DNA of 64,000 bases from Schistosoma haematobium. Taxonomy: Eukaryota > Platyhelminthes > Trematoda > Strigeidida > Schistosomatidae. A program made the translations under genes and the position numbers. Below the pieces are notes generated by a model. That model saw only the letters and a list, made by a program, of their open reading frames with translations. It made no database searches and was not told where the DNA came from. Where the stretch lies: the NCBI RefSeq assembly GCF_000699445.3, contig NC_067201.1, positions 19,633,001 through 19,697,000 of the forward strand, given 5' to 3'. How positions within the stretch are numbered: position 1 is the stretch's first letter; each line of letters starts with the position of its first letter. Below are positions 1 through 11,714 of the stretch, piece after piece.

Positions 1-784
1 ACATAAATTGATCACCTCCATTCTTTTCTACCCTGTCATCGGGAAATAATTATTATTGGGAAAGCTGTTGGATTTGTATTCATGGAACATGTTCAAGTCG
101 TTTGAGCCGGCGTTACATGATCTTAAAATCAACTTTACTACCATTACACCTAAAATATTACCTGATCCCAAAATTATTTACAGTGTTGCAATTCTTCATG
201 AACAGAAATTATCAGAGTCCTCAAGTTGAAAAGATCAAGTCTAACCAGGATAGAGAGAGGTTACTCTTCCCTATACATATATCCAACCTTTAACAGTCAG
301 AATGCCTCCATACGTACTGGCGTATGTAATCTTGGGTATGTTTTGCCCACTATATTTATGTCATGGTGTTTTTACAGAAACGGAAAGTCGGATACTAGGG
401 TGGTGGGTACGAACAATCAACTTAAGAGTGTTTTAAAACCCTGATTCCTAATTATATAGTCTTTAAGATCCGAAGTGAGCGAATATCGTACTTCGCCAGC
501 TACCATAAAATTTCATTTGATTTCCGAACACTAGCTTTCAGATCATATCTTTTAGTCAATAAGTGATGAGATCAAAACCCGCCTAACTTTTAAGGGTTTA
601 ACAGCTTCATCACTGACACGGTATATCGATTAATATTTCACCCTTCTATTTACGTGTTTATTGAATTATATTTTTAATTCTATTTAACTTCGGTACATAA
701 GAAAATCTTAACTAAACAATGTCAATATTTTACCGTATATTTCGTTTATTTATTTGTTTACTCTAATTGAAATAAACCTTTTAG
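1..784. other. Left-edge stretch, no gene seen (probably intron)
   Basis: No open frame here has coding character or recognisable homology. The stretch ends in a splice acceptor (…aaaccttttag before position 785), so it is most likely intron of the + strand gene whose exons follow. Upstream exons of that gene were not found and probably lie outside the window. Confidence 0.5.
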
Positions 785-1115
785 AATGCCAGTTGTCTAC
801 TTCTCCTGAATTACCACGTCATAGTGTGACTTGTGCACCCATGTTTTCTACATCCTTTCACCAATCTGATCGGTCTATTGATCAAAGTACACCAGTGAAG
901 CGGACTCCAGCATCTTTCCAAACTAGAAACCCTTATCCACCCGTTGATAATGTCAATTCATTACTACAAAAATCAAATTTATTTGCAGTCCAATCGGATA
1001 ACGTGAAACCAAGTTATCCTGTTGCTTCGTGTCTTTCCAATTTCTTAGAGGTACATACAGACACTTCACCTCCAGCAACACCGAATGCAATGAATGGATA
1101 TCTAGAAATCGTCCA
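785..1115 (+). CDS. Internal exon of tail-anchored protein gene
   Basis: The acceptor is …ccttttag|AATGCC and the donor is GTCCA|GTAAGC. The frame is open throughout and codes for a Ser/Pro/Thr-rich segment (e.g. QLSTSPELPRHSVTCAP). The exon ends in phase 2, which fits the single T that opens the next exon. Because it begins with an acceptor it is not the first exon. Confidence 0.7.
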
Positions 1116-2508
1116 GTAAGCTAACCTTATTTGATTTTATACCTTGTCGTAAGTATCATTACAAATAAACGAGCCTAGAATGATTTCTCTAGAAACGCAA
1201 AATTCGAGTGATGTAATACCAAGTGGGTTCAAGAACATTTAGATTAGTTTAACATTCTGTGCTGGATTTTAAAGCTTATCTAACTGGATAGCTTGTTTTC
1301 TTAATTCTTGTATGCTTCATTACTTGGTACCTCTTTAAACCAAGATTTTCTAGCTGAACTAGAGAATAATAAATTGTTTTCATTGAAGTCTCACAACAGT
1401 GTCACTAAAGTGAATGTACTATGAATAGCTTCCTTCAACTTTAACAATTATGCCACGATCTACACTGAGATGCATTCCAAGTTCACTATAATCAGTTTCA
1501 GCATTTTATTTCTGTGTTCTACTCACATTTAATTGATCTTTTTTGCTTTGAACACAAATCTGCCTCTATGTCTTGAATAGATTATTATTCCCGATATTTC
1601 CGTTATATTTTGTTTTGTTTACTTTTAATTTTAAAATCGGATATTAACTGTGATGCAACGTTTAAGTAAACGACAATGTTAATTGTCAAACAGATTGTCT
1701 TCTCTTTAATATTTAATACCCTAAATTACGTTCATTAATTTCAGGTACAATAAGTTTTAAACTTCATTCATAGGTAAAAATAATATTACCCGTTTATCCA
1801 AACTAAATTTGGATAAGGACCGAATTGAAATCAGTGATCCATTACCTGAAATTCTAACATTTTACCCACTACAATTGTGTTTTTATGTCGTGGCGTAAAT
1901 CAGTTTGCTCATAACTGTAATATTCCTTTCCTGGAACATCGGGCATTTAGTAAATGTACCAACCTAATGTGTTAGGTGGTTCCTGCCATCTGTTCTGTCA
2001 TCATGTTATCGACCGATGTTGCGCTCTTTTATATTATATATTATATTATATCAAAGTCTAAAAAGTATGCTGGTTTATTATTTTTCTATAAAAGTCTATG
2101 AAGATTGTTGAGTTTTGTAGTTTCTCTTCCTAGACTAATTTTATTTAGACAACCACTGTAAACCAGGAAGCACTAGAAATCTGCTTCATTCTAGTATAGA
2201 ACTTTTCTGGAGTCCATATACATGATCACTTTAGTAATCGAAGCCAGAACTTTCGAGCCTGATGTCCAACTCCTTTGTCTGAGGGTAAGGCACTAGTCAC
2301 GAAACCTGAAGGCTCTTGGTTCTATCTCTAGTGTGGCTGTGGATGTGCACTGCTGAGCAGTCCAATATTAGAACAAAACAGATGTCCAGCGCGCTTTGGT
2401 TTTCACTAGTCATCTAACTAAAGTCGATCCATGATGTCGCAGTTTCCTGAATGATTTATGTCCCTATAAGAAGTTATTACTAAATTAGTGCAGATTTTTT
2501 GTTTCATA

Positions 2509-2554
<46 letters not shown>

Positions 2555-5500
2555 GGAGAGTCCACCGAAGGGAGTTGGAAAACCCTGATTCCAAACCAAT
2601 GGTGCACATGAGCTCCAATATCCTGAAGGAACAAATGGTGTATGAACCTGTTGTTGGCCACTGGCTACCACAGTATTGCATCTTCTGACGTTGTTCCTTT
2701 GCCTTGTGGATCAGACCCTTAGGTCTAAGGCTTTGGTTATTGCCCCTAAGAAAACTACCATTTTCATTCTGGGCACCCGGACAGTATCCCAGACCTCACA
2801 CAAATCAAGTGACTTGTGTGGCACATATGTATTTGGTGCCCCTTTGTACCAATATTTATGTGTTCAAATAAATTAACTAAAATATCATGGTTGCTGAAAA
2901 ACCCCAAGATCTTGTACTTAAATATATTATTGGGTTAAATATCTCCACTAGTTAATAGTTTCCAAACACTTCAATATCTTTTCGTTTACTATCGTTCTAT
3001 ATATATTCTAAATTAATTTAGTTAATTGTATTAGAATGGCTTGTAGAACAGATTGTTCAGTAGAATTGTCTATAGTGTTCTAGTACATTTATTTATGTTT
3101 ATGGATCGAATTTATACTGAAACCTTTTTTTGGAACCTACTATCTATTCAATTGAGTTTTATTTCTAATTCTGAACTATAGAGAAAAATCGATTACATCC
3201 TATCATGTTTCGATCAAAGGAACTCATTTATTTTCAATAGAAATACAATCGATGGAGATTGAAAGAAAAAAATTCTCATCATCTTTATGATATGATCATG
3301 TTCTACGTAGATCAATTTTCATTGGTTATTGTATTCTAAATTTCGATTGGTTAATTTTTTTATTTATTAGATTTTCTCCCCCAGCAACAAAAAAAGTTTA
3401 TGTTGCATATTGCATATATCAGCTGTAGAAAAATTTTGGTATCCAGGTTAATTACACAATGAGATGATTAGTATGACTTTCCTCAATATTATAATCTATT
3501 ATGATTTTCTTGTAATTATTAATGTTATTATGCGTTATATTCATCATGCGCACTTCTGAGGAGTCCCACAATAGGACGAAACGGTTGAGTGCTTCCATGT
3601 TTTCCATGGCGATCTAGCTTCAATTGACTCGTGATCTCAACTATTGAAATTACTATAATACCCACAAAAACCCTTCTGATATTAATGGAATATATAGCTG
3701 ATTTATTTATTTGAATCTTATTTCTTATTCCGTGTGTTTTACAACAATTTCCTTTGTTTTGTTTTGTTTTATGTCATAGTTCTAATTTATCCGATGCAGA
3801 TATTCTACCTAGTTTAGAGAATTCTTTGAATATGCAACAATTTATGCCTAGTTCTCCAGTTGATGAATTTAAGAAATTAAAAAATTCTGGCTCTCATTTA
3901 ACACGTTCACCTAATAAGGAATATTTTGGAAGTAAAAATTTTGTAAGTTGCACTATTTTTTATTGTCTTGTTTATCGTTAAAACATTGAACTTTTAAATT
4001 AAATGGCTCTTATTAGATGGTTATAACGAAGTTATACTATTCAGTCTCTGACAATTCAGACAAGAGGTAGTGCTCAGTAGCGTGATTGTTGCCAAAGTTT
4101 TCTGCTTTATCTAAGTTAAACTTTCGTACACCTCAAACTATCTTGAAATATCCAACCTGAACAAACTTCCAAGTATCTGGGGTTGAGTTATGAATTACAA
4201 CAAAATATGACGTAATATTTTATGTTTAATTAGTGTAGTGTTCTGCCCTACTGAGCACCAAACCAAACAATGAATCTGGTCTTAATTTCACTTCAAGTAA
4301 TTTGCTTTTGAATTAATCTTGTGACAGTAAAATGCTTTTAATAGAATTATCTTAAACAATTCTATTTAAAATCGACTAAATTTGTTCGCTGTCTTTCTGT
4401 GATGAAGATAATGAGATCAGAAAGTATCCATTGACGTAGACTGACATTTTTGCGGTATCATCTTTAACCTCTGAGCAATTAGTGGCGGCTAGTAGGCATA
4501 GTACCGCACATGTGTACAAACTACTAATCTAGTGAACTTGGATTGGCAAGCCCTATTCGAATGTTTTTAACAACTATGGCTTATCAAAGTGTGATACATT
4601 GTACTCAACAGTACAGTTAGCTTAATAAACTACCAATATTTCAAACCATTCGTTGCCCTATCCCATTATCATCGACAGGATTTCGACTTCTCAATTTACT
4701 GGATATGAAAAAATAAGGGCATTTTTGAAGTGCTTAAACTAATAATTTTCTCACCGATCCCGATCTTGAACGAGAATAGATCTTGGAAAACGTATGTAAC
4801 AACTGAGATTTTTATACTACTCTTTATCGTTATAAATTTCAGTGGGGAAAGAGCGTCAATCGTAGCTTAATTCTGTGGATTCGTAAACCTTAAGAATTGT
4901 CTTCTGTTGCTTACGAACTGAAAATAATAATCTCATGTTTTTGAAAAAGGAATGTTTGTAATACTATCATGTTAACAGGATGTAAACTAGCATAAAGTAG
5001 AATGACGAGATAATGATTATGAAAAGAAACTTGTAGGAATCATTTACACAGTTACTACATGTATAAATATGTTTTCGAAATAGAAAATTACTATTATAGA
5101 GTACATGATTTCAGCTATAAAAAAGGTAGATTGACTGAAGTTGTAAGTTAAATAAAGCTTAGATGTATAAAAGAAAAAAGCCCTTACCAATAAACTTATA
5201 AATATGAACATGAAATGCTCAACTAAATATATCAGGACAATAAAAGATGAGTAACAGATTATCTCATCTGCAATCCCCTATATTTTTGTGTCCATCTTCT
5301 CCAGAGTTTCTTATTTAGACATACAGATGTGTTTCTTTTGTCTAATAATTTTTTGTTCTCTCTTAATCAGATTTCTGCTGAATCTACTGTGTTGGATGAT
5401 CAGTCGTCATTACATGAACATAAAGTGCATCTTTCTACATCCTCAAATAATATCAATAACAGAAGTGTTTCATCCTCTGTTGAATTAATTCATAAGTCAA

Positions 5501-6521
5501 CTAGTGATAAACATGATAGTTCAAGTAGTGGTCGTGGTCGTAGTTTAACAGTTACACAAACAGTTCCTTTTCAGTCTAATACATCACCTCCTTCAAGTCT
5601 TCTTGAATTACATACTTTTCCAGATTCACGTAATACAACTCATAATTATCCTATAGAGCATAATAATTCCTATCCTTCTCAGAAATCTTTAAACAAACTT
5701 GTATCTAATGAGAAAATCAATAATAGTTATGATTCTATTCATACAAGTAGTATATTAGCTTGGAATGAAGAGAATATTAAATATAATAAGAAAATAAATA
5801 AAAATGAATTACATGATGGATCATTAGATGAATTAACTTCACTTTTGTCAACTAGTTTAATATCTGATACAGAAAAAGTTTCAAATGAAATATCTGGTCA
5901 TTGTCCAACTACTTCGGATATTTTAACTGAAATTAATGACTTCGCTTGTATACTTGAAAAACGACTAAATTATTTAAGGTGAGTAAATGATCACTATTTT
6001 CATTTTCATTATTGTTATTATAATATAATTATAGAATGGGTAGTAAATGTTTACAACATTTTCTCAACTGTGATGACTTAGTTTTCCTGTTTATTGGCAG
6101 AAAGTGGTTCGGAGTCTTGTACAAACTATAAGTCTGATAGTATATTAGTACCAAAGAAAAATTATTCACAGAAAATAGTATGACAACATTTCAAAGGCAT
6201 AAATTAATAGGGAGTTAAAAGATGTATCAATTAGTTTGTTTTTTCATGAATAACTTTAACCATTATCATTTTTACAAGTCTAAAATTGTTCATTTTGTAT
6301 TAACTGTATCCATGCTATCTCATCATATTATTTGCTTTACTTTCAAGGAACTCATTCAGTACTCAGAATTTAAGATTAGCTGAAACTATGATTGTGACTA
6401 CGCTTATCACACTACTATATGTTATTTATAATCCTCAGACATTACCAACAGACTGATCGAATTAAATGTGTATCCAGACAGATCGACTAGTTATGGGTAT
6501 AATAAAATCAATAACTAATGA

Positions 6522-6565
<44 letters not shown>

Positions 6566-7552
6566 TCACGTTGTCTGATCAGTGTTGTATAATTGTTATT
6601 GTTAACTACTCAATGGTAACAAGACGTCTAATTGTCTTATATTTCCTTATTTGAACACTACTTCTCCTTCAAATTGTACCTGCTAGCTAACGGATTATAA
6701 TGACATAACGAAGTTGAGTCAATTGTTTGCTTTCAGTTAGTAAATTGAAGATTTTTATGAGGAAATCGATTTCATAAAAACCAGAAAATAGTGAATAATG
6801 GGTTGTTATGTTGACAAAATCTATATGAAATTTAACTATATAACTGCCGCTTGGTATCATATTGTACACCTTGTTGATTTAAAGTTTTATGGCATTCTGT
6901 CTTCGAACAATTCGAGCCTATTAAAATTACGGTTTAGTGGTATGTCTTGGTCATACTTATTCTTAATTTGAATCGGTATGATCTCATTATATAATAGGCT
7001 TTTTTTGTCTCTCTGTTTTACAGATCTGTTTATTTTCGTGCACATTCGGAAGCTGAAGCATTGGCTGGTTTAGTTCAATTGGTCACATCAAAAAGTTTAA
7101 ATATTATTGAACCTATGAACAACAGTCAAGTTAATGACAACAACAATAATAGTATATTAAAAAATAATCCACTTAATGTACATGAGAACCATTTGCATTT
7201 AGAGTCTTTATTAGTTAAAGCAATTGATCGTATCGATCAACTACTGGAAAAATACATTACTCCTTGTTCAGAAGTAATTCAAGATAAACATAGCAATTGT
7301 ATGAATTCTGCGATATGTTTACATCCTAAATCAGAAAAAGTTGACAACTTTCTGACAAATCAAACCTACTTTCATTCAAAGAATTCATCTAAGTTCAGTT
7401 CTTTGTATGATGATAGCTATTCAGATGTAGAGTTGAAAAAGTTATTGGATCTCAAACATGAGTATGTTCAATATTATGCTTATTCTTATATGATCACATT
7501 TTTAACATTTAATATAATTCTTTTTTTTGGATACATATTATTAAGTTGCTAA
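785..7552 (+). CDS. Ser/Asn-rich tail-anchored protein, 3' four exons (5' end outside window)
   Basis: Four exons join in a consistent frame: 785-1115, 3780-3942, 5371-5978 and 7024-7552. Every junction has GT-AG signals and matching phase: CA|T makes His, the second junction is phase 0, and AG|A makes Arg. The visible part is about 540 residues. It is rich in Ser, Asn, Thr and Pro and probably disordered until near the end. A helical stretch follows across the last junction (ILEKRLNYLR joined to SVYFRAHSEAEALAGLVQLV), then a second amphipathic helix (LESLLVKAIDRIDQLLEKY). The extreme C-terminus is a roughly 20-residue hydrophobic segment (MITFLTFNIILFFGYILLSC), as in tail-anchored membrane proteins facing the cytosol. 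I do not recognise the family. AATAAA at 7718-7723 is a plausible polyadenylation signal. Introns of 1.0 to 2.7 kb carry SINEs, repeat A and AT microsatellites. The splice structure is read directly; the membrane topology is inferred. Confidence 0.75.
2285..2450 (+). repeat. Degraded hammerhead-SINE copy
   Basis: This is a diverged copy of the tRNA-like, hammerhead-bearing SINE. It retains ggctcttggttcta near the B-box position, then GTGCACTG-CTGAGCA…CAAAA…GTCCAGCGCGC, and the tail 'tcatctaactaaagtcgatccatgat'. The core has lost essential bases (G8 is C, and GAAA is CAAA), so a working ribozyme is unlikely. Confidence 0.6.
2511..2550. repeat. (AT)n microsatellite
   Basis: About 20 AT units directly abut the 5' end of a repeat-A copy that begins at 2551. 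The dinucleotide run creates spurious Tyr-Ile open frames on both strands. Confidence 0.98.
2551..2873 (+). repeat. Repeat family A, copy 1 (5'-truncated)
   Basis: This is an interspersed repeat shared by at least seven places in the window. Its hallmarks, in order, are 'gttggaaaaccctgattcc', 'caatggtgcacatgagctcc', 'cttgtggatcagaccc', 'ctcacacaaatcaagtgac' and the 3' end 'ttgtaccaatatttatgtgt' followed by an A/T-rich tail. The fixed 3' end and variable 5' truncation suggest a retroposed element. I cannot assign it to a named family. Confidence 0.8.
3545..3685 (+). repeat. Hammerhead-SINE copy, 5'-truncated at ribozyme stem I
   Basis: Only the hammerhead and tail of the SINE are present, starting at 'atgcgcac'. 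The tail reads tgcttccatgttttccatgg…tagcttcaattgactcgtgatc…ccacaaaaacccttctgat, matching the copies at 10.6, 13.6 and 22.1 kb. It lies in an intron of the tail-anchored protein gene in the same orientation, so it should be transcribed with the pre-mRNA. Confidence 0.85.
3550..3592 (+). ncRNA. Type I hammerhead ribozyme motif in SINE
   Basis: The core is CTGAGGA (3556-3562). Stem II is GTCC/GGAC around loop CACAATA, followed by GAAA (3578-3581). Stem III is minimal (ACGGTT). Stem I pairs GCACTT (3550-3555) with GAGTGC (3587-3592), all six pairs formed with one G-U. The cleavage triplet would be GUU rather than the usual GUC. The conserved core nucleotides are all present, so cleavage is possible but untested. 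Confidence 0.75.
3780..3942 (+). CDS. Internal exon of tail-anchored protein gene
   Basis: The acceptor is a T-rich tract ending atgtcatag, and the donor AATTTT|GTAAGT is a close consensus match. It codes for SNLSDADILPSLENSLNMQQ and further acidic/Ser-rich residues, ending in phase 0. Confidence 0.7.
5371..5978 (+). CDS. Internal exon of tail-anchored protein gene
   Basis: The acceptor is cttaatcag|ATTTCT and the donor TTTAAG|GTGAGT. It encodes about 203 residues, strongly Ser/Asn/His-rich at first. It then passes into a more ordered acidic stretch (DELTSLLSTSLISDTEKV) and the start of a predicted helix (DFACILEKRLNYLR). It ends in phase 2 and continues into the next exon as an uninterrupted helix, which supports the join. 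Confidence 0.75.
6523..6562. repeat. (TA)n microsatellite
   Basis: An intronic run of about 20 TA units between exons 3 and 4 of the tail-anchored protein gene. Confidence 0.98.
7024..7552 (+). CDS. Terminal exon with C-terminal membrane anchor
   Basis: The acceptor is a T-rich tract ending ttttacag|ATCTG. The exon encodes 176 codons including the TAA stop. It contains the second half of the helix begun in the preceding exon, an Asn-rich linker (NDNNNNSILKNN), a second amphipathic helix around LLVKAIDRIDQLLEKY, and the terminal hydrophobic segment ending GYILLSC. Nothing charged follows the hydrophobic stretch, which is typical of a tail anchor. Confidence 0.75.
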
Positions 7553-7717
7553 TGTATCTTAATCACATATTGTATGGTCAGTTAGATAGACTGTAAGAGT
7601 GGATACATGTAAAACAAACGATGTATCATATGAATACATAAAGCTATATTATAACAAGGTGTTTAACTTTTCTCATCATTGCATAACATATGTCTCATGG
7701 TATTAAAATTTATTGAC

Positions 7718-7723
7718 AATAAA
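7718..7723 (+). promoter_or_regulatory. Candidate polyadenylation signal
   Basis: AATAAA lies 166 nt after the stop codon of the tail-anchored protein gene and is the first canonical hexamer I see downstream. Confidence 0.5.
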
Positions 7724-7799
7724 TAGTTCTCAATAGATTATCTCTGAATTAAGTAATCTTTTAAAATTTGATACTTCACTTTCCGATCTTATAGACTGA

Positions 7800-8095
7800 G
7801 TCAGTCATTCAGCTACAATATAGGATCAGGCACATATATGCATCGGTCAAGTTGCCATACCTCATTAGCACTACAAAATCAACACCGGATTCATAGAAGT
7901 AGTGAATTCAATAGTGGTAATATATAAAAGAAAGATTGTGTATAAGGAAGAAAGAATTAGTTTGTAGAAAGAAAGATATGAAGCGATTTTAATCTCATAG
8001 TTTAAGGGAAGACAGAGTGTATACACCTACGCCATTGTGATCGATTCTAAGCCATGTCATCCAGAGTTTCCAACCATTGGTTTCATACAATGAAT
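7800..8095 (-). mobile_element. RTE-like family 2, 3'-end fragment
   Basis: It matches, in the same orientation, the 3' end of the element at 26205-27540. Shared words are 'ttcagctacaa', 'atatatgcatcggtc', 'ttgccatacctcattagca', 'ttaagggaagacagag' and 'cctacgccattgtg'. Only the 3' untranslated part is kept. Confidence 0.7.
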
Positions 8096-8865
8096 TGATA
8101 TCAAAATAAAGAAATTAAATAAGTAGAGGAAAAAAGTAGATATGATGAAAGTTAGGTTACATTATCGATTTTAGGATACGTTGTTTGCCTATAATCAATA
8201 ATCATCCATTAAATTGTGTATGTAAAATCATGTGAACTCTAACAAGGAAGTTTTATATTCTCTTCCCCCGCATCCGCCAATGTATTTGCTACTTATTGGT
8301 TGAAATAGATAGTAGTTATAGTCCATATGTTATTTCATTACATTTTTTTATCTACCATTCTATGTGTTACACTAAACACAATAGAAAATCTTGAAATGTA
8401 TGCAATTATTTAACTAACTTTATCTGAATTTTCTTTTCCATTAACACCTCAACCTAACTACAATTTTTAAAGTTGTGGATAAATTAATTTGAACTATCAA
8501 TTTATCAGTCGAGTTGAATGTAACCAACATCCCTCATACTGGAACTAATGATATAACTCACCCAAACCAACTCAAATGGATTTGATAGGTTCGGACTCAA
8601 GATTATGTAGTTGGTAGTTGGATATTTAGAACAATGAAATACAAATCCATTTAAGATAGTTATTAAATGCACTAACCAAGTAAATATTTTTCTTTTGATC
8701 GCATGAAGTATCTCATGTTCAAAAGTCTCACCGTCATCATGATCACTAGGATATGACAATATCCCTTCATATCTCATATAATAGCATTCATACTCTACAT
8801 GTAACATCTAGTCGTTATTGAAATGCTGTATATGTGTACTAATATATGTTTGTTTGACCAAGGCC
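8096..8865. other. Intergenic stretch, nothing recognised
   Basis: AT-rich sequence with no coding character or repeat match that I can see. An open frame at 8505-8807 (-) has no recognisable homology or splice context. Confidence 0.5.
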
Positions 8866-8869
8866 AATT

Positions 8870-9240
8870 CTTCATGTTTAGATAATCCAAATCGGTAATG
8901 AGGTCGCTAATCTTCATCGACTGAAGTAGTTAGGACATATGTATGCCTAACTACTGTCCCTACATCAACAACCGATGCTTGGTAGTGCAGGATTAAGTTG
9001 AAAGAAAGCTAAGAGAGGACAGACCAAAACGTCGCATCCGTCCATAAAGTCACTGAGTTTTGATCCGAACCATATAGGTTTCTACCCACTACCTCTTACG
9101 GTTCACGTGATAACAGCTATCAGTGATTGGGGACGGCATGACAGCTTGGAACCGTTCACAATGCGGCAGGCACATTCATTCTTTGTCTTCCTCTCAATTT
9201 TGAATTCCAGTATCCTTCCACACGTACCTTTCCACTTTGT
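8870..9240 (+). mobile_element. RTE-like family 2, 3' region fragment
   Basis: A degraded copy, in + orientation, of the same 3' region seen reversed at 26400-26660. It carries the equivalents of 'gttgaaagaaagct', 'gaccaaaac', 'tccataaagtcac' and a tail 'attctttgtcttcctctcaattttgaatt'. No protein frame survives. Confidence 0.55.
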
Positions 9241-10367
9241 TTTTTTCAAACCACATTCCTAAGGTTTAGTTTTTATTTCTCACTGCTACTATATTATTCC
9301 AATCTCGTTTTTTTACTTTCATCCCGTCGTGGTAATGTAGTATTACAATTTGAGCCAACACATCTGTGGAGGAATGTATGTTGGTGATTTTTGTCTGTCT
9401 GATGTCCATACAGTTGGGTTAGTCATATTTCCTACTTGAACATCTCAATTAAACTATCTTTTAATAAAATTATCCTGCAACGAAATTTTTCTTGTCATAC
9501 TGGAGTTGAAAATCCACTTTGTGTATGTGTTTGTCTATACAGTATTTCCTTAAAACAAAACAGTTGAACAGATATGACTACCTATACAGTCATATAAGCA
9601 AATAGTTAAATGAAAAATTATGCACACACATATATATATCTAGTGTATGAACCGGATCCTGTGAACATTTTTATATTTGGTTAAGACTGAGATAATCAAT
9701 ACAATTAAGAGATTTTTTCCTAGTCTCTCCAACTGTTACACAACCATAGTAGTAGTAGTAGTAGTTGTTGTTGTTGTTGTAGACTAGGTAAAGTGATTAA
9801 GGTCAAGAAAAATCGATGAATAGAAGTGGACAAAACCTCACCACCTCATTTCAATCAATTCTCGAATGAAAACTAACAACTATAGATTACCGATTAGTTT
9901 TCTTGTTACTAAATAAACCATATGATGTGTTAGATACACTATACATAATGTAATGTAAGTAAAATGTTAATTTAACTGTTATCTAAAATAAAAAAGAATA
10001 ACTGTACAACTATGACAATGAATTCATGTGATGCAACAGGTAGAACGAGCAGCACGACAATTGATAATACCACCAATTAATAACAAGTTGGAAGAGATGT
10101 GTTTGTTAGAAGAACAAGAAGTTGTTACTATTTATGACAATATATGTATGCTGGTTCTGGTTCTTGATTGGTCTCATCTTACGAACAATATGTGTAACAA
10201 AGTTGATTACATGTAGAAGTGATAGACTCATAGAAGAGTTTCATGTTCTTCTTCTTCTGTTATCATTGTTTTCTTTTGAAAACAATCTAGTTTGATCTCT
10301 TGTATTTCACTTAATCGTTATTTCTGTTTCTCTAACTGTTTTATTTATTACTTATAAAGTTTTGATC
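9241..10367. other. Non-coding stretch with a small triplet microsatellite
   Basis: Nothing is recognised except an (AGT)n run followed by (TTG)n at about 9748-9781. A short frame at 10028-10216 is preceded by a possible acceptor (gatgcaacag) but has no partner exon. Confidence 0.5.
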
Positions 10368-10380
10368 AAATCAAATTTAA

Positions 10381-10685
10381 TAGTTGAGATCATGATTCAG
10401 TTGAAGCGAGATCACTATGGAAAACCTGTAAGCACTGGACGACAATTTCGTTCTATTGTGAGACTTCTCAGCAGTGCTTATCCACGGTCCTTTCTCGCGG
10501 GATTCGAAGCCAGGATTTATCGGCTCAGTGGTTTAGAGGTTAAGCGTTCTCGCGCTGAGGTGTCCCACAATAGGACGAAATTGTCGTCCAGTGCTTCCAG
10601 GCTTTTCATGGTGATCTACCTTTAATTGACTCATGATCTCGACTATTGAATTTACTATAATATCCACAAAAGCCGTTTCTGATAT
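10381..10685 (+). repeat. Back-to-back inverted dimer of the hammerhead SINE, flanked by 13-bp TSD
   Basis: The left half (10381 to about 10508) is the SINE on the - strand: tail, hammerhead and B-box. The right half (about 10509-10685) is a second partial copy on the + strand: A-box ggctcagtgg, hammerhead, tail ending ccacaaaagccgtttctgat. The whole palindromic unit is flanked by a perfect 13-bp direct repeat, aaatcaaatttaa, at 10368-10380 and 10686-10698. It therefore appears to have integrated as one molecule. Confidence 0.8.
10430..10479 (-). ncRNA. Hammerhead ribozyme motif, left arm of inverted dimer
   Basis: Read on the - strand, stem I is a perfect 8-bp pair (AAGCACTG with CAGTGCTT). 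The core reads CTGAGAA, stem II GTCT…AGAAC is imperfect, GAAA is present, and GTC precedes the cleavage point. Core G8 is changed to A, which would be expected to disable catalysis. Confidence 0.65.
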
Positions 10686-10698
10686 AAATCAAATTTAA

Positions 10699-11714
10699 CT
10701 TGATAGAGTTTATAGGTATAATTCTCATAATGTTTTGTTAATTACAAATTGATCATTCTACATGAAGCTGCTCAATGTATCTCTTAAATCATTTTAAGTT
10801 TTTACCGTAAATGCTCTAATCCTTAATATGCATCAATTAGAGAATTATGCCTTATTTACTAGTGAAGTTCATAGTTGTCAAAATACTCAGTATGATCATG
10901 AAAATTATCGACTCGGTTCTGAAGTGCACGTTTCCCCATAGTTCATCACTTTGTTTTGGCTTAATGCTTATCAGATATCTCTTTTATGTATTTACAACCT
11001 TTGTGTGATGCATATGATTCACTACATACTATAATATAGTTTGAAAATCAATTATGCGTTCAAGCTTGCTACTGTATGACGAGCATTTATCTTTTTAGGC
11101 TCATCGTTATCAACACAGTCTCCTATTTCAAATCGACATAGATAACTTCACCAAACATAATCTGTTGAACTCATTCTCTAAGGCACCTTTATCGATGCAT
11201 ATTTACAGCTCCGTCATCTCATGTTTACCCTTAGCTCTATCCATCCGTTTTGACATTATCGTTCACTCGATGACTACCACATTTCCGGAATGTTTGATTG
11301 TGTTATCGGGAACATAGATTAGATTAGCATGTTCTGTGCAGGATTGTGTTGGTGCACGCCGATTGAGTATTTCTTATCCAATCAGCGCTAGTCGATACTT
11401 GGAGGAGACTCTAGAAACGTCTCATGCAAAATCTATGAAAACACTACTTCCATCTACTTTAGTTCTTTGGGATATAATTTCGTGCTTGTTCAACTGTGTT
11501 CTGGTGTGGGGACTTGTTGAGTGAATTGGTATCCAAGATTACTAAACAATAGGATTAGCTGGGCTATAGTAACAGAGAATTATAACAAATTACTAGTAGA
11601 TTTCTTTTAAACTTGCTTTTTTCCATTTAATTGATCGTGTTACACATTATTTCCACTGATTTTTTACGGACTATTTCCTTGGAAAAAATAACGATTGCCA
11701 TAACATTATTAGCA
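10699..11714. other. Intergenic stretch, nothing recognised
   Basis: No repeat or coding signal could be supported. A short frame at 11336-11524 shows no homology. Confidence 0.45.

Noticed and set aside
2418..2688. Overlapping open frames with runs of Tyr-Ile on both strands
   Set aside because: They are created by the (AT)n microsatellite at 2511-2550. The same applies to the frames at 6466-6654 and 59739-59972.
10028..10216. 62-codon frame with protein-like start after a possible acceptor
   Set aside because: No partner exon, no donor that fits, and no homology recognised.
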